This document shows, piece after piece, positions 1 to 8,299 of a DNA stretch of 64,000 nt. Both the position numbers and the translations under genes were made by a program. How positions within the stretch are numbered: the stretch's first letter is position 1; the number at the start of each line of letters is the position of its first letter. Source of the stretch: Lentisphaerota bacterium (GTDB lineage: Bacteria; Verrucomicrobiota; Lentisphaeria; Victivallales; Victivallaceae); contig SUWA01000002.1 of assembly GCA_015061695.1 (NCBI GenBank), forward strand, positions 1 to 64,000, given 5' to 3'. Under the pieces are notes generated by a model. That model was given only the letters and a program-made list of their open reading frames with translations, did not search any database and was not told the origin of the DNA.

Positions 1-1545
1 CAAGGCTATGAAAAAGCCACTCTGGATTCTTTCAAAGAGTTTCTGCGCAAAAAATACCAAACCGATGCGGCTCTGCAAAAAGCCTGGAACGAGAAAAATC
101 TGACTTTTGATACGGTCGTCATGCTGCCCTCGGCATTGATCAAAAGTGCATCCTGCGGCGCGTTGCTCGACCCGGTCAAAGATCAGAAAATCAGCGACTT
201 TTTTGAGTGGCGCAACCTGATTTTTGCCCAACAGATCATCGCTTTCGGTCAGGCAGTCAAAGAAGCCACCGGCAACCGCTGGCTGACGGGGGCATACTAT
301 GGATACACCATTGAACTTACCACCAACAATAGCCGCCCGATCCAAGATCACGGACACAACGGAATCGTGGAGATCGTCCGCTCGCCTCACATTGACTTTG
401 TGCGCGGTATTTCCCGTTACATTCTGCGCAAACAAGGAGCGTCCGATGGTGTCATGCAAGCACAGGATACATTTAAATTGCACAACAAACTTGTCTATCT
501 GGAAAATGACTTCCGCTGTTATTACACCACCGAACTTGATGCTCGTTACGGCCGCCACAAATATCCGTTTGACAGTGTAGGAGCACTTAACCGCACTTTT
601 GCCATGATGCTGGCGACCGGTATCTGTCAGTATAATTTTGATTTGACCCATGCGTTTTACGAACCGATTTTCCGAGAAGTCTGCGCGGAGCAAATCAAAA
701 TACTCGAATCGCTGCCGGAAGTAAAAGGCACCACACCCTATGAGTGCGCCATCGTTACAGCCCGCGACAGCGTTTATTACACCAAGCGCAATTTCCATGA
801 TTCGATCCTCGCACAGTCGGCAGGATTCATCATGCGCCACTTCAATACGTTGGCAATACCCTACCGCTCGCTGACGGTGGAAGATCTGCTGGAAGATGGT
901 ATCGTGCCGCCGCAGAAGCTCTATATAATGACTTCCAGTATCATGCTGACCAAAGAGCAGCGTCAGAAACTTCTGCAGCGTTTTGAGCGCGAAAAAGCCG
1001 TTGTGGTCTGGATTTATGCCGCCGGATGCACCTATCCGGGCATGACACCATCGGCAGAAGCAAATGCGGATTTTCTCGGCATCAAAACAGTGATGGACAA
1101 AACGCAGAAACGCCAGCAGATGTTCTACGGCAATAAGCAGCATTGGTATCCGACCGTCAAATCCTGCCCGTGGTTCTATCCGGTAAGCGGCTTCGACGAA
1201 GTGCTGGGCAAGGACGAAAAAGGACAGCCCGTTCTGGTGCGCAAAAATCTGCGCGGTGCAACCCATTACTACACATCTATGCCTTCGCTGCCGATGGATC
1301 TGCTGGCGGATTTCGCCCAACAAGCCGGAGTCCACCGCTATAACGCTACGGCACAGGATCAGTATTGGATCGGCAACGACTATGTAAGCATTTACGCCGT
1401 TGCTTCCGGTGAAAAATCCTTTGATCTGCCCGCCGGAACCAAACTCGTGGGCATACACGGTCCGGTCGATGGTGAATATCAATCCGGCGAAAAGTTCTTT
1501 TTACACGCCGGCCAGACCGCAATTTTCCGGGTGAAAAAGCAATAA
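1..1545 (+). CDS. Glycoside hydrolase, GH42-like (clan GH-A), 5' truncated by window edge
   Basis: The reading frame is open from base 1, so the start lies outside the window; 514 codons are visible. The first visible residues (SFKEFLRKKYQTDAALQKAW) match the segment in GH42-type beta-galactosidases where a loop helix is rich in Trp and Lys. Further on, KLHNKLVYLENDFRCYY resembles the strand carrying the catalytic nucleophile Glu of clan GH-A enzymes (the E of LEND), and the following 200 residues look like the Rossmann-like trimerisation domain with a PxxKLYIM segment. No membrane span or signal is visible in the part shown. The likely role is release of a terminal sugar, perhaps galactose, from oligosaccharides. 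The exact family and substrate are inferred; a related uncharacterised GH-A family is possible. Confidence 0.75.
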   Translation, partial: QGYEKATLDSFKEFLRKKYQTDAALQKAWNEKNLTFDTVVMLPSALIKSASCGALLDPVKDQKISDFFEWRNLIFAQQIIAFGQAVKEATGNRWLTGAYYGYTIELTTNNSRPIQDHGHNGIVEIVRSPHIDFVRGISRYILRKQGASDGVMQAQDTFKLHNKLVYLENDFRCYYTTELDARYGRHKYPFDSVGALNRTFAMMLATGICQYNFDLTHAFYEPIFREVCAEQIKILESLPEVKGTTPYECAIVTARDSVYYTKRNFHDSILAQSAGFIMRHFNTLAIPYRSLTVEDLLEDGIVPPQKLYIMTSSIMLTKEQRQKLLQRFEREKAVVVWIYAAGCTYPGMTPSAEANADFLGIKTVMDKTQKRQQMFYGNKQHWYPTVKSCPWFYPVSGFDEVLGKDEKGQPVLVRKNLRGATHYYTSMPSLPMDLLADFAQQAGVHRYNATAQDQYWIGNDYVSIYAVASGEKSFDLPAGTKLVGIHGPVDGEYQSGEKFFLHAGQTAIFRVKKQ

Positions 1546-1577
1546 CAAACTGTACATTTTCACCCCGAACGATCTTG

Positions 1578-1610
1578 CCCTGCGCACGACAGAACTGCCG
1601 CTGCGCAGGG
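1578..1610. other. Inverted repeat between GH42-like gene and small transporter gene
   Basis: A perfect 9-bp inverted repeat (CCCTGCGCA at 1578-1586, TGCGCAGGG at 1602-1610) lies in the 80-bp gap. It has no run of T after it, so it is not a standard terminator; it may be an mRNA-stabilising or attenuating hairpin. Confidence 0.5.
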
Positions 1611-1625
1611 TATCAAATTCAAAGA

Positions 1626-2030
1626 ATGAGCGTTTTTATGGTCTATGTGCATATTGTAATGTTTCTGACATTTCAGATCATTGCCAACTTGTTTTTCAAA
1701 TGGGGGGCAAGCAATCCGGCGGCAGTGCATTGCTCTCTGGCGCAGGAGTATTGGGGATTTATCCTCGGTAATATTGTTGGCGTTACCAGCATTATTTTTA
1801 TGATCGGCATGTATAAAGCGCTGCCCGCCGCCAGCGTGGTGGCGATCGGCACCGGCGGAACTTTCCTGCTGGTACAGATCGTTATGTATTTACTTTACCG
1901 CGAACGCTTGAGCTTGACCGCCATCGGCGGGATCATGCTGATCTTTGCCGGGATCATGCTGGTGGCGTTCTGCAATCGGCCGGTTGCCGCCGATGACTCC
2001 GCGGCTGCCGGCAACCACAGTTCAAAGTAA
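1626..2030 (+). CDS. Small multidrug-resistance/EamA-like membrane protein
   Basis: A protein of about 134 residues with four hydrophobic segments (roughly residues 3-20, 37-58, 65-87 and 92-112) separated by short polar loops. The pattern GTGGTFLLVQIVMYLLYRERL followed by a GIMLIFAGIMLV helix is typical of single-domain EamA/SMR-type transporters, which work as dimers in the inner membrane and export small cations, polyamines or lipid-linked sugars. The frame is open upstream as far as 1575, but that part would cover the hairpin at 1578-1610; ATG at 1626 or 1638 is therefore preferred. The C-terminal tail is polar and Ala-rich. Substrate cannot be told from the sequence. Confidence 0.7.
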   Translation: MSVFMVYVHIVMFLTFQIIANLFFKWGASNPAAVHCSLAQEYWGFILGNIVGVTSIIFMIGMYKALPAASVVAIGTGGTFLLVQIVMYLLYRERLSLTAIGGIMLIFAGIMLVAFCNRPVAADDSAAAGNHSSK

Positions 2031-2035
2031 AAAAA

Positions 2036-2097
2036 ACCACCGGAGACTGCCGGATACCCTCACTGTATTGGTATGCTCCAATGGTGTTTTTTGCGTG
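2036..2097 (+). terminator. Possible terminator after the small transporter gene
   Basis: An imperfect stem (ACCACCGGAG near 2036 pairing with CTCCAATGGT near 2083) is followed by TTTTTT. The pairing is broken by a two-base mismatch, so this is a weak call. Confidence 0.35.
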
Positions 2098-2164
2098 CTG
2101 TACTCAATCTTCCAGCATGGCGTTTTTCAGTTTGAGTAGTGTTTTCTTTGAGAATGATTATCAT
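2062..2164 (-). pseudogene. Possible gene remnant or small ORF starting MIIILKENTT
   Basis: On the minus strand a strong ribosome site (GGAGAGG at about 2173-2179) sits seven bases before ATG at 2164, which opens MIIILKENTT and runs for 34 codons to a TGA at about 2060. The first ten residues resemble the start of DAHP synthase of the AroF/AroG-like bifunctional type (MIIVLK-type), but the rest does not resemble that family and is too short. Its upstream end is just after the hcp terminator. The same DNA reads as a Fur-box-like palindrome, see findings. This may be a decayed gene start or a leader peptide; no function is claimed. Confidence 0.3.
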
Positions 2165-2193
2165 TTTTTTACCTCTCCGGTTATTGATGAAAC

Positions 2194-2224
2194 AAAAAAG
2201 GCGGCGGGATGATCCCGGCCGCCT
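2194..2224 (-). terminator. Terminator of hcp
   Basis: On the minus strand a GC-rich stem of about 11 bp with one bulge (GGCGGC...GCCGCC) is followed by TTTTTT, 18 bases after the hcp stop codon. Confidence 0.8.
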
Positions 2225-2241
2225 TGGTCGCTTACAGATTT

Positions 2242-3786
2242 TTATTTGCCGGACATCATGGCAGCGATGTCGTTTTCCGGATCGGTGATCCCTTTTATAT
2301 CAAAGGTTTCGATCAGTATTTTTGCTATGTTGGGCGAGAGAAACGCCGGGAGCGTCGGCCCCAACCGGAGATTCTTAAAGCCAAGATGCAACAACGCAAG
2401 CAATACGGCTACCGCTTTCTGCTCGTACCATGCTATATCAAAGGATATGGGCAGATCGTTGATGTCTTTAACACCAAAAACTTCTTTGAGCTTCAGAGCG
2501 ATTACAGCCAAAGAGTAGCAATCATTGCACTGGCCGGCATCAAGCACCCGCGGAATACCGCCGATATTGCCGGTTACAAGTTTGTTGTAACGGTATTTGG
2601 CGCAACCGGCGGTGAGAATTACTGTATCTTTCGGCAGATTTTCTGCTACAGTGGTGTAATATTGACGTTCTTTTTGTCTGCCATCACAACCTGCCATTAC
2701 AACAAAACGCTTGATCGCTCCGGACTTGACGGCTTCGACCACCTTGTCTGCCAATGCCAAGACCTGTGCATGGGCAAAACCGCCGGTGATCGTACCGTTT
2801 TCCAGTTCTACAGGCGCTTTGCATTGTTTGGCCAGCTCTATAATTGCCGAAAAATCCTTCGGTTTGCCATCTTGCCGGTCGGCGATATGCGGTACGCCCG
2901 GATATCCGGCCATTCCGGTGGTGAAAATCCGGTCTTTGTAGCTATCCTGCACCGGAGTAATACAGTTGGTCGTCATCAATATCGGCCCATTGAATGTAGC
3001 GAATTCTTTATTTTGCAAGTGCCAGGCATTGCCGTAGTTACCGTAAAGATGCGGATACTTTTTCAGTTCCGGATAGTAGTGCGCCGGAAGCATTTCGCTA
3101 TGAGTGTAGATGTCAATCCCGGCATCTTTGCTTTGTTCCAACAGCTCCTTGAGGTCGAGCAGATCGTGTCCGGAAATCAAAATGCCGGGGCGGTCGCCAA
3201 CTCCGGTTTTGACGGAACTTATTTGCGCCTTGCCGAATGTTCCGGTATTGGCCTGATCAAGGAGTGCCATGGTTTTAACGGCAATTTCGCCGGCTTCCAG
3301 AATAAGCGCCAGCAGTCTGCCGGAATCATCTTCAGTGGCAATACCCTGCAATGCTTTGAATAAAAATGCGTAAACAGCATCATCTTCTTTCCCCAGTACG
3401 GCCGCGTGTTCTGCGTAAGCGGCAATACCTTTAATTCCATAAGTAAGCAATTCGCGCAAGGAGCGGATATCTTCATTGGTACATGCCAACACGCCAACCG
3501 GGAGCAGGGGCGGATTATCCCCGGTCAGTTTTATTGCTGCATCCAATTGGTTTTGCAGTGCAGCATTGTCGAAATTGGCATTGGTAATGGTCATAAAAAG
3601 CGATTTTACAGTGAAGCGCCCCAAATGCCGATCAACTTGCCGGGTCAACGCAATGAGTTTGAGCTGCAGAATTATTTTATCCATCAGGTTGGCGGTGTCT
3701 GCCTTTTTACCGCACATGCCATTCATAGTGCAACCGGTGTTGCGGCAGGTTTCCTGACATTGAAAACAGAACATTTTTTCTTCCAT
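2242..3786 (-). CDS. hcp: Hydroxylamine reductase / hybrid-cluster protein
   Basis: A 514-residue protein. Hcp reduces hydroxylamine to ammonia and, in enterobacteria, acts as an NO reductase protecting anaerobes from nitrosative stress; it is cytoplasmic. The N-terminal Cys cluster (C7, C10, C14, C19, C25 in [19 protein letters not shown]) suits the cubane Fe-S site. Ligands of the hybrid cluster are visible as H207 (SGHDLL), E231, C275 (TTNCITP), C395 ([11 protein letters not shown]) and C420 (DAGQCNDC). Length is that of the class without the long insertion. The start is fixed by AGGAGG six bases before ATG at 3786; a Met four codons later is less well placed. It lies 27 bp downstream of a TetR-like gene in the same direction and ends in a good terminator. 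Confidence 0.95.
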   Translation of the reverse strand: MEEKMFCFQCQETCRNTGCTMNGMCGKKADTANLMDKIILQLKLIALTRQVDRHLGRFTVKSLFMTITNANFDNAALQNQLDAAIKLTGDNPPLLPVGVLACTNEDIRSLRELLTYGIKGIAAYAEHAAVLGKEDDAVYAFLFKALQGIATEDDSGRLLALILEAGEIAVKTMALLDQANTGTFGKAQISSVKTGVGDRPGILISGHDLLDLKELLEQSKDAGIDIYTHSEMLPAHYYPELKKYPHLYGNYGNAWHLQNKEFATFNGPILMTTNCITPVQDSYKDRIFTTGMAGYPGVPHIADRQDGKPKDFSAIIELAKQCKAPVELENGTITGGFAHAQVLALADKVVEAVKSGAIKRFVVMAGCDGRQKERQYYTTVAENLPKDTVILTAGCAKYRYNKLVTGNIGGIPRVLDAGQCNDCYSLAVIALKLKEVFGVKDINDLPISFDIAWYEQKAVAVLLALLHLGFKNLRLGPTLPAFLSPNIAKILIETFDIKGITDPENDIAAMMSGK

Positions 3787-3813
3787 TATGAACCTCCTGT
3801 ATAAATATTTTGT

Positions 3814-4206
3814 TTATTTTATCTTAAAAAGCACATCCCAGGTATTAAACAGAATGCTGCTTTGTGCGGTCAAATCAAAAGCATTGCCGCTCATACCGTA
3901 CTGCTTGATCAACAGCCGCAAAGAGCCGGCCAACATACGAAACACCATCTCCGGTGCAATGTCATTGCGAATTTCTCCGGCTTTTGAAGCTATGACCAAA
4001 TTTGATATGATCATGTTCCGGTGTTTGTGCATCAGATCTTTCATCAGATCCGCATACTCACGATTGTGGATAAAAAGTTCCTCGGAATACATGATATTGG
4101 CCAGCGCCGGTTCTGAAATACCGACAGCACCGGCAAGTGCTTTGGTCGTCAAGCCTTCGATACCGTATTGGGAAATCAGAAGAAATGCCGTTCGGGGAGG
4201 GCGCAT
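3814..4206 (-). CDS. TetR-family regulator with internal deletion, likely non-functional or altered
   Basis: 130 residues, against about 190-200 for TetR proteins. Residues 5-35 (LLISQYGIEGLTTKALAGAV and GISEPAL) are a typical TetR helix-turn-helix start. From residue 36 on (NIMYSEELFIHN to the end, with AGEIRNDIAPEMVFRMLAG) the sequence matches the C-terminal dimer/ligand region of TetR proteins, where the SEE-F motif normally comes about 70 residues later. The usual YxHFxxK end of the recognition helix and the first ligand-domain helices are absent, as expected for an in-frame deletion. No Shine-Dalgarno precedes the ATG. It is upstream of hcp and divergent from the hydrolase gene at 4322, so the intact ancestor probably regulated one of them. 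Function of the present product is uncertain. Confidence 0.7.
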   Translation of the reverse strand: MRPPRTAFLLISQYGIEGLTTKALAGAVGISEPALANIMYSEELFIHNREYADLMKDLMHKHRNMIISNLVIASKAGEIRNDIAPEMVFRMLAGSLRLLIKQYGMSGNAFDLTAQSSILFNTWDVLFKIK

Positions 4207-4240
4207 GAGTGAGCGCTGAAAAAAATATGGGACTTACGGT

Positions 4241-4268
4241 TTGCAATAGATCGCGGATGTGGTATATT
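4241..4268 (+). promoter_or_regulatory. Promoter of the alpha/beta hydrolase gene
   Basis: TTGCAA (4241-4246), 16-bp spacer, TATATT (4263-4268); about 50 bases upstream of the ATG at 4322. Confidence 0.6.
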
Positions 4269-4321
4269 AATTCCTGCATACATAACTTGCTATAACCAAT
4301 ATTATTTTCAGGAGCAAAAAA

Positions 4322-5068
4322 ATGGCAGCTGGCATGTTTAAAATCGACCCGGAATGGGATGTTGATCTTTGGTATGGCTTCAACCGTTATAAGTTTGAGT
4401 TTGAGGGACGGCTGGCGTGGGTCGTGGTGCCGGATACTCCCGCCGGCGATGGCCGCTGGAGCTGGTGTACCCAGTGGGCCGAGGCGTTTGTTCCCCGAGT
4501 CGGTACGGTTGAGCTGTTGAAGAACGGTTTTCATCATGCTCATATCGATATATTCAACACCAAAGCCAGCCCGGAGGGGGTGGCTATTATGGGGCGTTTC
4601 CATGATTGGCTGGTCAGTCGCGGGCTTTCCGCCAAGGCTAATTTGATCGGCATGAGCTGGGGCGGGTATATTTCGTTGCGCTATGCGGGGACGTTCCCGG
4701 AAAGGATCGCCGCGATCTATCTGGATGCGCCGGTTTGCAATTCAGCGGATCCCGGCAGCGAAGCCGCCGACCGGGTCAAGGCGATTTGCGAGTGCTACAA
4801 TATGAGCGTTGAGGAATTGAAAACTTCTTCACTTAATCCACTTAATAATTTGCAATTCATTGCCGATCACAAGATTCCGCTGTTTATTGCCGTCGGCGAG
4901 GATGATTTGCTGGTCAAACCGGTTACCAATATTAATTTGGTCGAAGCTGAATTGCAGCGTATGCAAGTAGAATACAAGATCATACGCCGTGAGGCCTGGG
5001 GGCATCATCCGCACGGCTTTGATGATGTATCTGAATTGCTGGAGTTCCATCAGGCCAGCCGCGCTTGA
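4322..5068 (+). CDS. Alpha/beta hydrolase
   Basis: 248 residues with the alpha/beta-hydrolase triad visible: nucleophile S112 in the elbow GMSWGG, an Asp in GEDDLLV at about residue 202, and a His in AWGHHPHG near residue 227. The pattern resembles small esterases and prolyl-oligopeptidase-like hydrolases acting on small esters or peptides. There is no signal peptide, so it is cytoplasmic. The ATG at 4322 has CAGGAG about eight bases before it and a promoter at 4241-4268. It stands alone between the divergent TetR-like gene and a convergent fucosidase. Substrate cannot be inferred. Confidence 0.8.
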   Translation: MAAGMFKIDPEWDVDLWYGFNRYKFEFEGRLAWVVVPDTPAGDGRWSWCTQWAEAFVPRVGTVELLKNGFHHAHIDIFNTKASPEGVAIMGRFHDWLVSRGLSAKANLIGMSWGGYISLRYAGTFPERIAAIYLDAPVCNSADPGSEAADRVKAICECYNMSVEELKTSSLNPLNNLQFIADHKIPLFIAVGEDDLLVKPVTNINLVEAELQRMQVEYKIIRREAWGHHPHGFDDVSELLEFHQASRA

Positions 5069-5096
5069 GTCGCATTGCGGACTTGAACTGGTAAAG

Positions 5097-5144
5097 AAAA
5101 CGGTTCCGGAGTATTATAAAAAATACGTTCGGAACCGTTTTCTG
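5097..5144. terminator. Bidirectional terminator between hydrolase and fucosidase genes
   Basis: A 13-14 bp inverted repeat (AAAACGGTTCCGGA at 5097-5110, TTCGGAACCGTTTT at 5128-5141) in the gap between convergent genes; the stem ends supply T runs on both strands. Confidence 0.85.
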
Positions 5145-5160
5145 TTGCGCTGAAAAACAA

Positions 5161-6429
5161 TCACACCAGCCACGCCGCCAGATCCGGCTCGGCTTGCAGC
5201 TGCGGAATATCTTCAAACTCGACTTCTACTACTGTACAGTATGGGTTTTGCGGCAGATCCGGCAAGCCTTTGAGCATCATCTTGCCGGATATGGCGTTAT
5301 ACTCCACTTGCAGCTCTTGCCCGGTGGCCAGCAATCTGGCGCGCAGCGGCCGGGTACCGACTTTGACCGCGGTTGCGGTTGAGCCGGGGTAGCGGAACAT
5401 ACACCAGTAACCAATCTTGCCGCGGCGTGTCCACGGTCCTTGCAAATTCAAATCCACCACGCCGGGCAGGGAAGAACCGATCAGTTCGCAGCGCTGGCTG
5501 TTGCGGATGGCTTTTTCATTATCTTTCAGCCAATCACCTACGGCTTGCAGGCGTTCGACTTCTTCGATGCGTACCCGGCCATCGGGCTGCGGCCCGATAT
5601 TCAGCAGGTAATTGGCTTCGCCCTGGGCGGCATTGACCAGGTGTTGGATCAGCTGAACCGGGGTTTTCCAATTGGGGTTGAATCGGGTATAGCCCCAGCA
5701 GCAGGAGTCGCCAATGCACATACAGCTCTCGCAGCCGCGTCCGGGCCGGGCTTGAGTAATGACTTGCTCGGGGGTGTCAAGATCTTCTTCCAGACCGGAG
5801 CGGTTGTTGATGATTATATCCGGTTGCAGCGATCTGACCATGCGGTTAAGCTCGCGCGAGCGCCAGAAGTCGATTTGACGCTCAACACCGCCCTGCAGAT
5901 CGGCCATCCAACCGCCGTCATACTCCAACAGGTCGATCTTGCCGTAATTGCTCATCAGTTCGCGCACCTGATTGTGTACATACTGCACCAGAGCTTCCTT
6001 GTTTTCCGGGTATTTCTTTTCGTTGAAATATCCCGGATAGCGCCAGTCGAGCAATGAATAATAAAAACCCACTTTAAGCCCTTCATTACGGGCGGCTTCC
6101 ACATACTCGCGCACAATATCGCGCTTGCAGCCGCGTTTGGCGCTGGTGAAGTCGGAATAAGCACTGTCAAAAAGCGAAAAACCTTCGTGGTGGCGGGTGG
6201 TCAATACAATATATTTTGCTCCGGCGCGTTGGGCCAAACTGCACCACTCCTGCGCGGCATTGACTGCAGGCTGGAACATGTCGGCCAGATAATCGTAATT
6301 CTGCGGCGCAATGCGTTCGGAATACATTGTCCATTCGCCGCGTTCCAGCAGCGTGTAGAGTCCGTAATGCACATAAATGCCGAATCTGGCAGCATGAAAC
6401 CACTCAAGTCGTTCGGAATAGCTTTTCAT
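5161..6429 (-). CDS. Alpha-L-fucosidase, GH29
   Basis: A 422-residue GH29 enzyme that removes alpha-L-fucose from glycans by retention. Family marks: ARFGIYVHYGLY (residues 14-25), the HH pair in TTRHHEGFSLF (80-81) that binds fucose, and the nucleophile D171 in LLEYDGGWM, where most family members have WFDGGW. The last 90 residues form a beta-sheet C-terminal domain. No signal peptide is present, so the enzyme likely acts on imported fucosylated oligosaccharides in the cytoplasm. The ATG at 6429 has only a weak ribosome site. It is downstream of dnaG on the same strand with a 32-bp gap, but no metabolic link to dnaG is expected. Confidence 0.92.
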   Translation of the reverse strand: MKSYSERLEWFHAARFGIYVHYGLYTLLERGEWTMYSERIAPQNYDYLADMFQPAVNAAQEWCSLAQRAGAKYIVLTTRHHEGFSLFDSAYSDFTSAKRGCKRDIVREYVEAARNEGLKVGFYYSLLDWRYPGYFNEKKYPENKEALVQYVHNQVRELMSNYGKIDLLEYDGGWMADLQGGVERQIDFWRSRELNRMVRSLQPDIIINNRSGLEEDLDTPEQVITQARPGRGCESCMCIGDSCCWGYTRFNPNWKTPVQLIQHLVNAAQGEANYLLNIGPQPDGRVRIEEVERLQAVGDWLKDNEKAIRNSQRCELIGSSLPGVVDLNLQGPWTRRGKIGYWCMFRYPGSTATAVKVGTRPLRARLLATGQELQVEYNAISGKMMLKGLPDLPQNPYCTVVEVEFEDIPQLQAEPDLAAWLV

Positions 6430-6461
6430 TTTTTTGCTTTCTGTAAGATGTTTTTGTTTTT

Positions 6462-8258
6462 TCAGCGCAGCTGTTTGAGTTCTTCAAGAATCTGATATTG
6501 GCGCTGAATATCGCCGGTTTCGTTTAATTCATACAAGAGTTCCTGCCGTCTGCGCTTCTGGTATTCTCTCCGCAGTTCGGCCGGACAATCGGCCATGATC
6601 TGCGCACATTGTTCGCCGGTCAGGTCATTATCGCGGATCAGCAGTTTCACCACTTCCGGATCGCTGCTTAAATTTTCCGGCAGATTATTCAATAATTCAG
6701 CTCCATTGTACCACTCGCCATTAAGAGCCATACTCAAAAGCTCTTTCAGAACCAACGCGCTCGGAGCGTCGCTCAACAGCGACTCGTCCAGCACTTCAGC
6801 TATTTGCCGCGGTGCATCGGAGTTATTCAGCGCCAGCAAAAGCAGCGAAGCCTCGGCATGGCGGATATTTTCGGGCCGCATGTCGTTGTATTGGACTTTT
6901 TCGACTGCCGGTACGTCGGTGTTGCTTCCCGGCGCAGTCCGGGCAAAACGTTTGTATTTATTGTAAAACTCAAACAGCCGATCGACCGGCAGGCGGAACA
7001 GGGAGGCGATTTCTTCAAAGTAAACTTCGCGCAGCATGGCATTGGGGATCAGCGCCAGCAGTTTGACGGCCTGTTCCGCAGCCGCAACTTTGCCGTTGGG
7101 GGTCTTGAGATCAAAACTGCGGCTCAAACCATTAAGCAAGATGCGCGTAAGCGGTATAGCATTTTTTACGGCCTCGTGCAGAACTTCTGCGCCTTGCGTG
7201 CGCATTATTTCGTCAGGGTCTTTACCGCCGGCAATATTTACTGCCATGATCTCAAAGTTCATCGGCAGTAGAAATTCCAGTACCCGCAAAGTACCTTGCT
7301 GACCGGCGGCGTCGGAGTCAAAGCATAAATAGAGTTTGTCGGTATAGCGCTTGAGCAGTTCAGCCTGTTCACTGCGGAACGCCAGTCCTTGCGGTGCAAC
7401 AGCCATATCAAGCCCGGCCCGATGCAGTGCAATGGTATCCAACTGGCCTTCGCAGACGATCGCAAATTTATTGCGGCGTATGGAATCGCGGGCCTGGGCC
7501 AGCCCATAGAGGATACTGCCTTTGTGAAAAATAGCAGTTTCCGGGCTGTTTACATATTTTGGGGCATTGTCATCTTTGACGATTATACGGGCGCTGAAGC
7601 CGATGACCCGGTTATTTTCATCGGTAATGCTGAATATGAGCCGATTGCGGAAACGGTCGTAGCAGCGGCCGTTTTCTTTGGCGATCGCCACCCCGGAGTT
7701 GATGATTTCCGCCTCGGTAAAGCCATGTGATTTAAGAAAATTGATCCCGGCATCCCAACTGTCCGGAGCAGCTCCGATCAGAAATTTTTCAGCAAAATCT
7801 GCCGGTATCTTGCGCGTGGCAAAGTATTGCGCGACCGGGGAGGCGGGATTTTTGAGCAGTTCCTGCCGGTAAAAATCCGCCAGCAACCGGTGCAAATCAT
7901 ACATGCGGCCGGCTTCGGAGCGTTTTTTCCGGTAAGCGGCTTCTTCCGCCGGCGAAATTTCCTGCGGAATGACTACTCCGCAACGCTGTGCCAACTGCTG
8001 CATGGCTTCGACGTAGTCCAAATTGAGGTATTCACGCATGAATTTGACCACATCGCCGCCTTTTTGACAACCAAAGCAGTAATAAAGCTGTTTGCTTTCG
8101 CTGACATGAAAGGACGGAGTCTTTTCCTGATGAAACGGACAACAGGCTTTCCAGCTGGCGTTACCGGATTTTTTCAGCGGTACAAAAGAGTTGATCACCT
8201 CAACAATATTGCTGCGGCGCACGATCTCTTCGGCTACACTTTCCGGAATCATTGGCAT
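6462..8258 (-). CDS. dnaG: DNA primase DnaG
   Basis: 598 residues. DnaG makes RNA primers at the replication fork. The CHC2 zinc finger is complete (C40, H43, C61, C64; CPFH and YYCFGCQKGGD), followed by the RNA polymerase domain and TOPRIM with CEGQLDTIAL and CFDSDAAGQQG carrying the metal-binding acidic residues. The C-terminal 150 residues are the helicase-binding region and are poorly conserved, as usual. Start is taken at ATG 8258; the Met two codons on (MIPESV) gives the more usual N-terminus and cannot be excluded, and neither has a clear Shine-Dalgarno. Upstream are nagB (41-bp gap) and the DUF721/DciA-like gene, the latter a possible functional partner at the replicative helicase. 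Confidence 0.95.
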   Translation of the reverse strand: MPMIPESVAEEIVRRSNIVEVINSFVPLKKSGNASWKACCPFHQEKTPSFHVSESKQLYYCFGCQKGGDVVKFMREYLNLDYVEAMQQLAQRCGVVIPQEISPAEEAAYRKKRSEAGRMYDLHRLLADFYRQELLKNPASPVAQYFATRKIPADFAEKFLIGAAPDSWDAGINFLKSHGFTEAEIINSGVAIAKENGRCYDRFRNRLIFSITDENNRVIGFSARIIVKDDNAPKYVNSPETAIFHKGSILYGLAQARDSIRRNKFAIVCEGQLDTIALHRAGLDMAVAPQGLAFRSEQAELLKRYTDKLYLCFDSDAAGQQGTLRVLEFLLPMNFEIMAVNIAGGKDPDEIMRTQGAEVLHEAVKNAIPLTRILLNGLSRSFDLKTPNGKVAAAEQAVKLLALIPNAMLREVYFEEIASLFRLPVDRLFEFYNKYKRFARTAPGSNTDVPAVEKVQYNDMRPENIRHAEASLLLLALNNSDAPRQIAEVLDESLLSDAPSALVLKELLSMALNGEWYNGAELLNNLPENLSSDPEVVKLLIRDNDLTGEQCAQIMADCPAELRREYQKRRRQELLYELNETGDIQRQYQILEELKQLR

Positions 8259-8299
8259 AAAGCGATCTCAACTGCTGTTACTGGTATATGCTTTCGGTT

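Noticed and set aside
2150-2168. Fur box (GAGAATGATTATCATTTTT)
   Set aside because: It matches the Fur core but falls inside the start of a frame with a strong ribosome site and lies between convergent genes, so it is listed only as an oddity.
2209-3363. Long plus-strand frame of 384 codons
   Set aside because: It lies antiparallel over hcp, whose Fe-S ligands and ribosome site are clear; the plus frame has no family pattern.
4058-4603. Minus-strand ORF of 181 codons
   Set aside because: Overlaps the hydrolase gene and the TetR-like gene in another frame; no family pattern.
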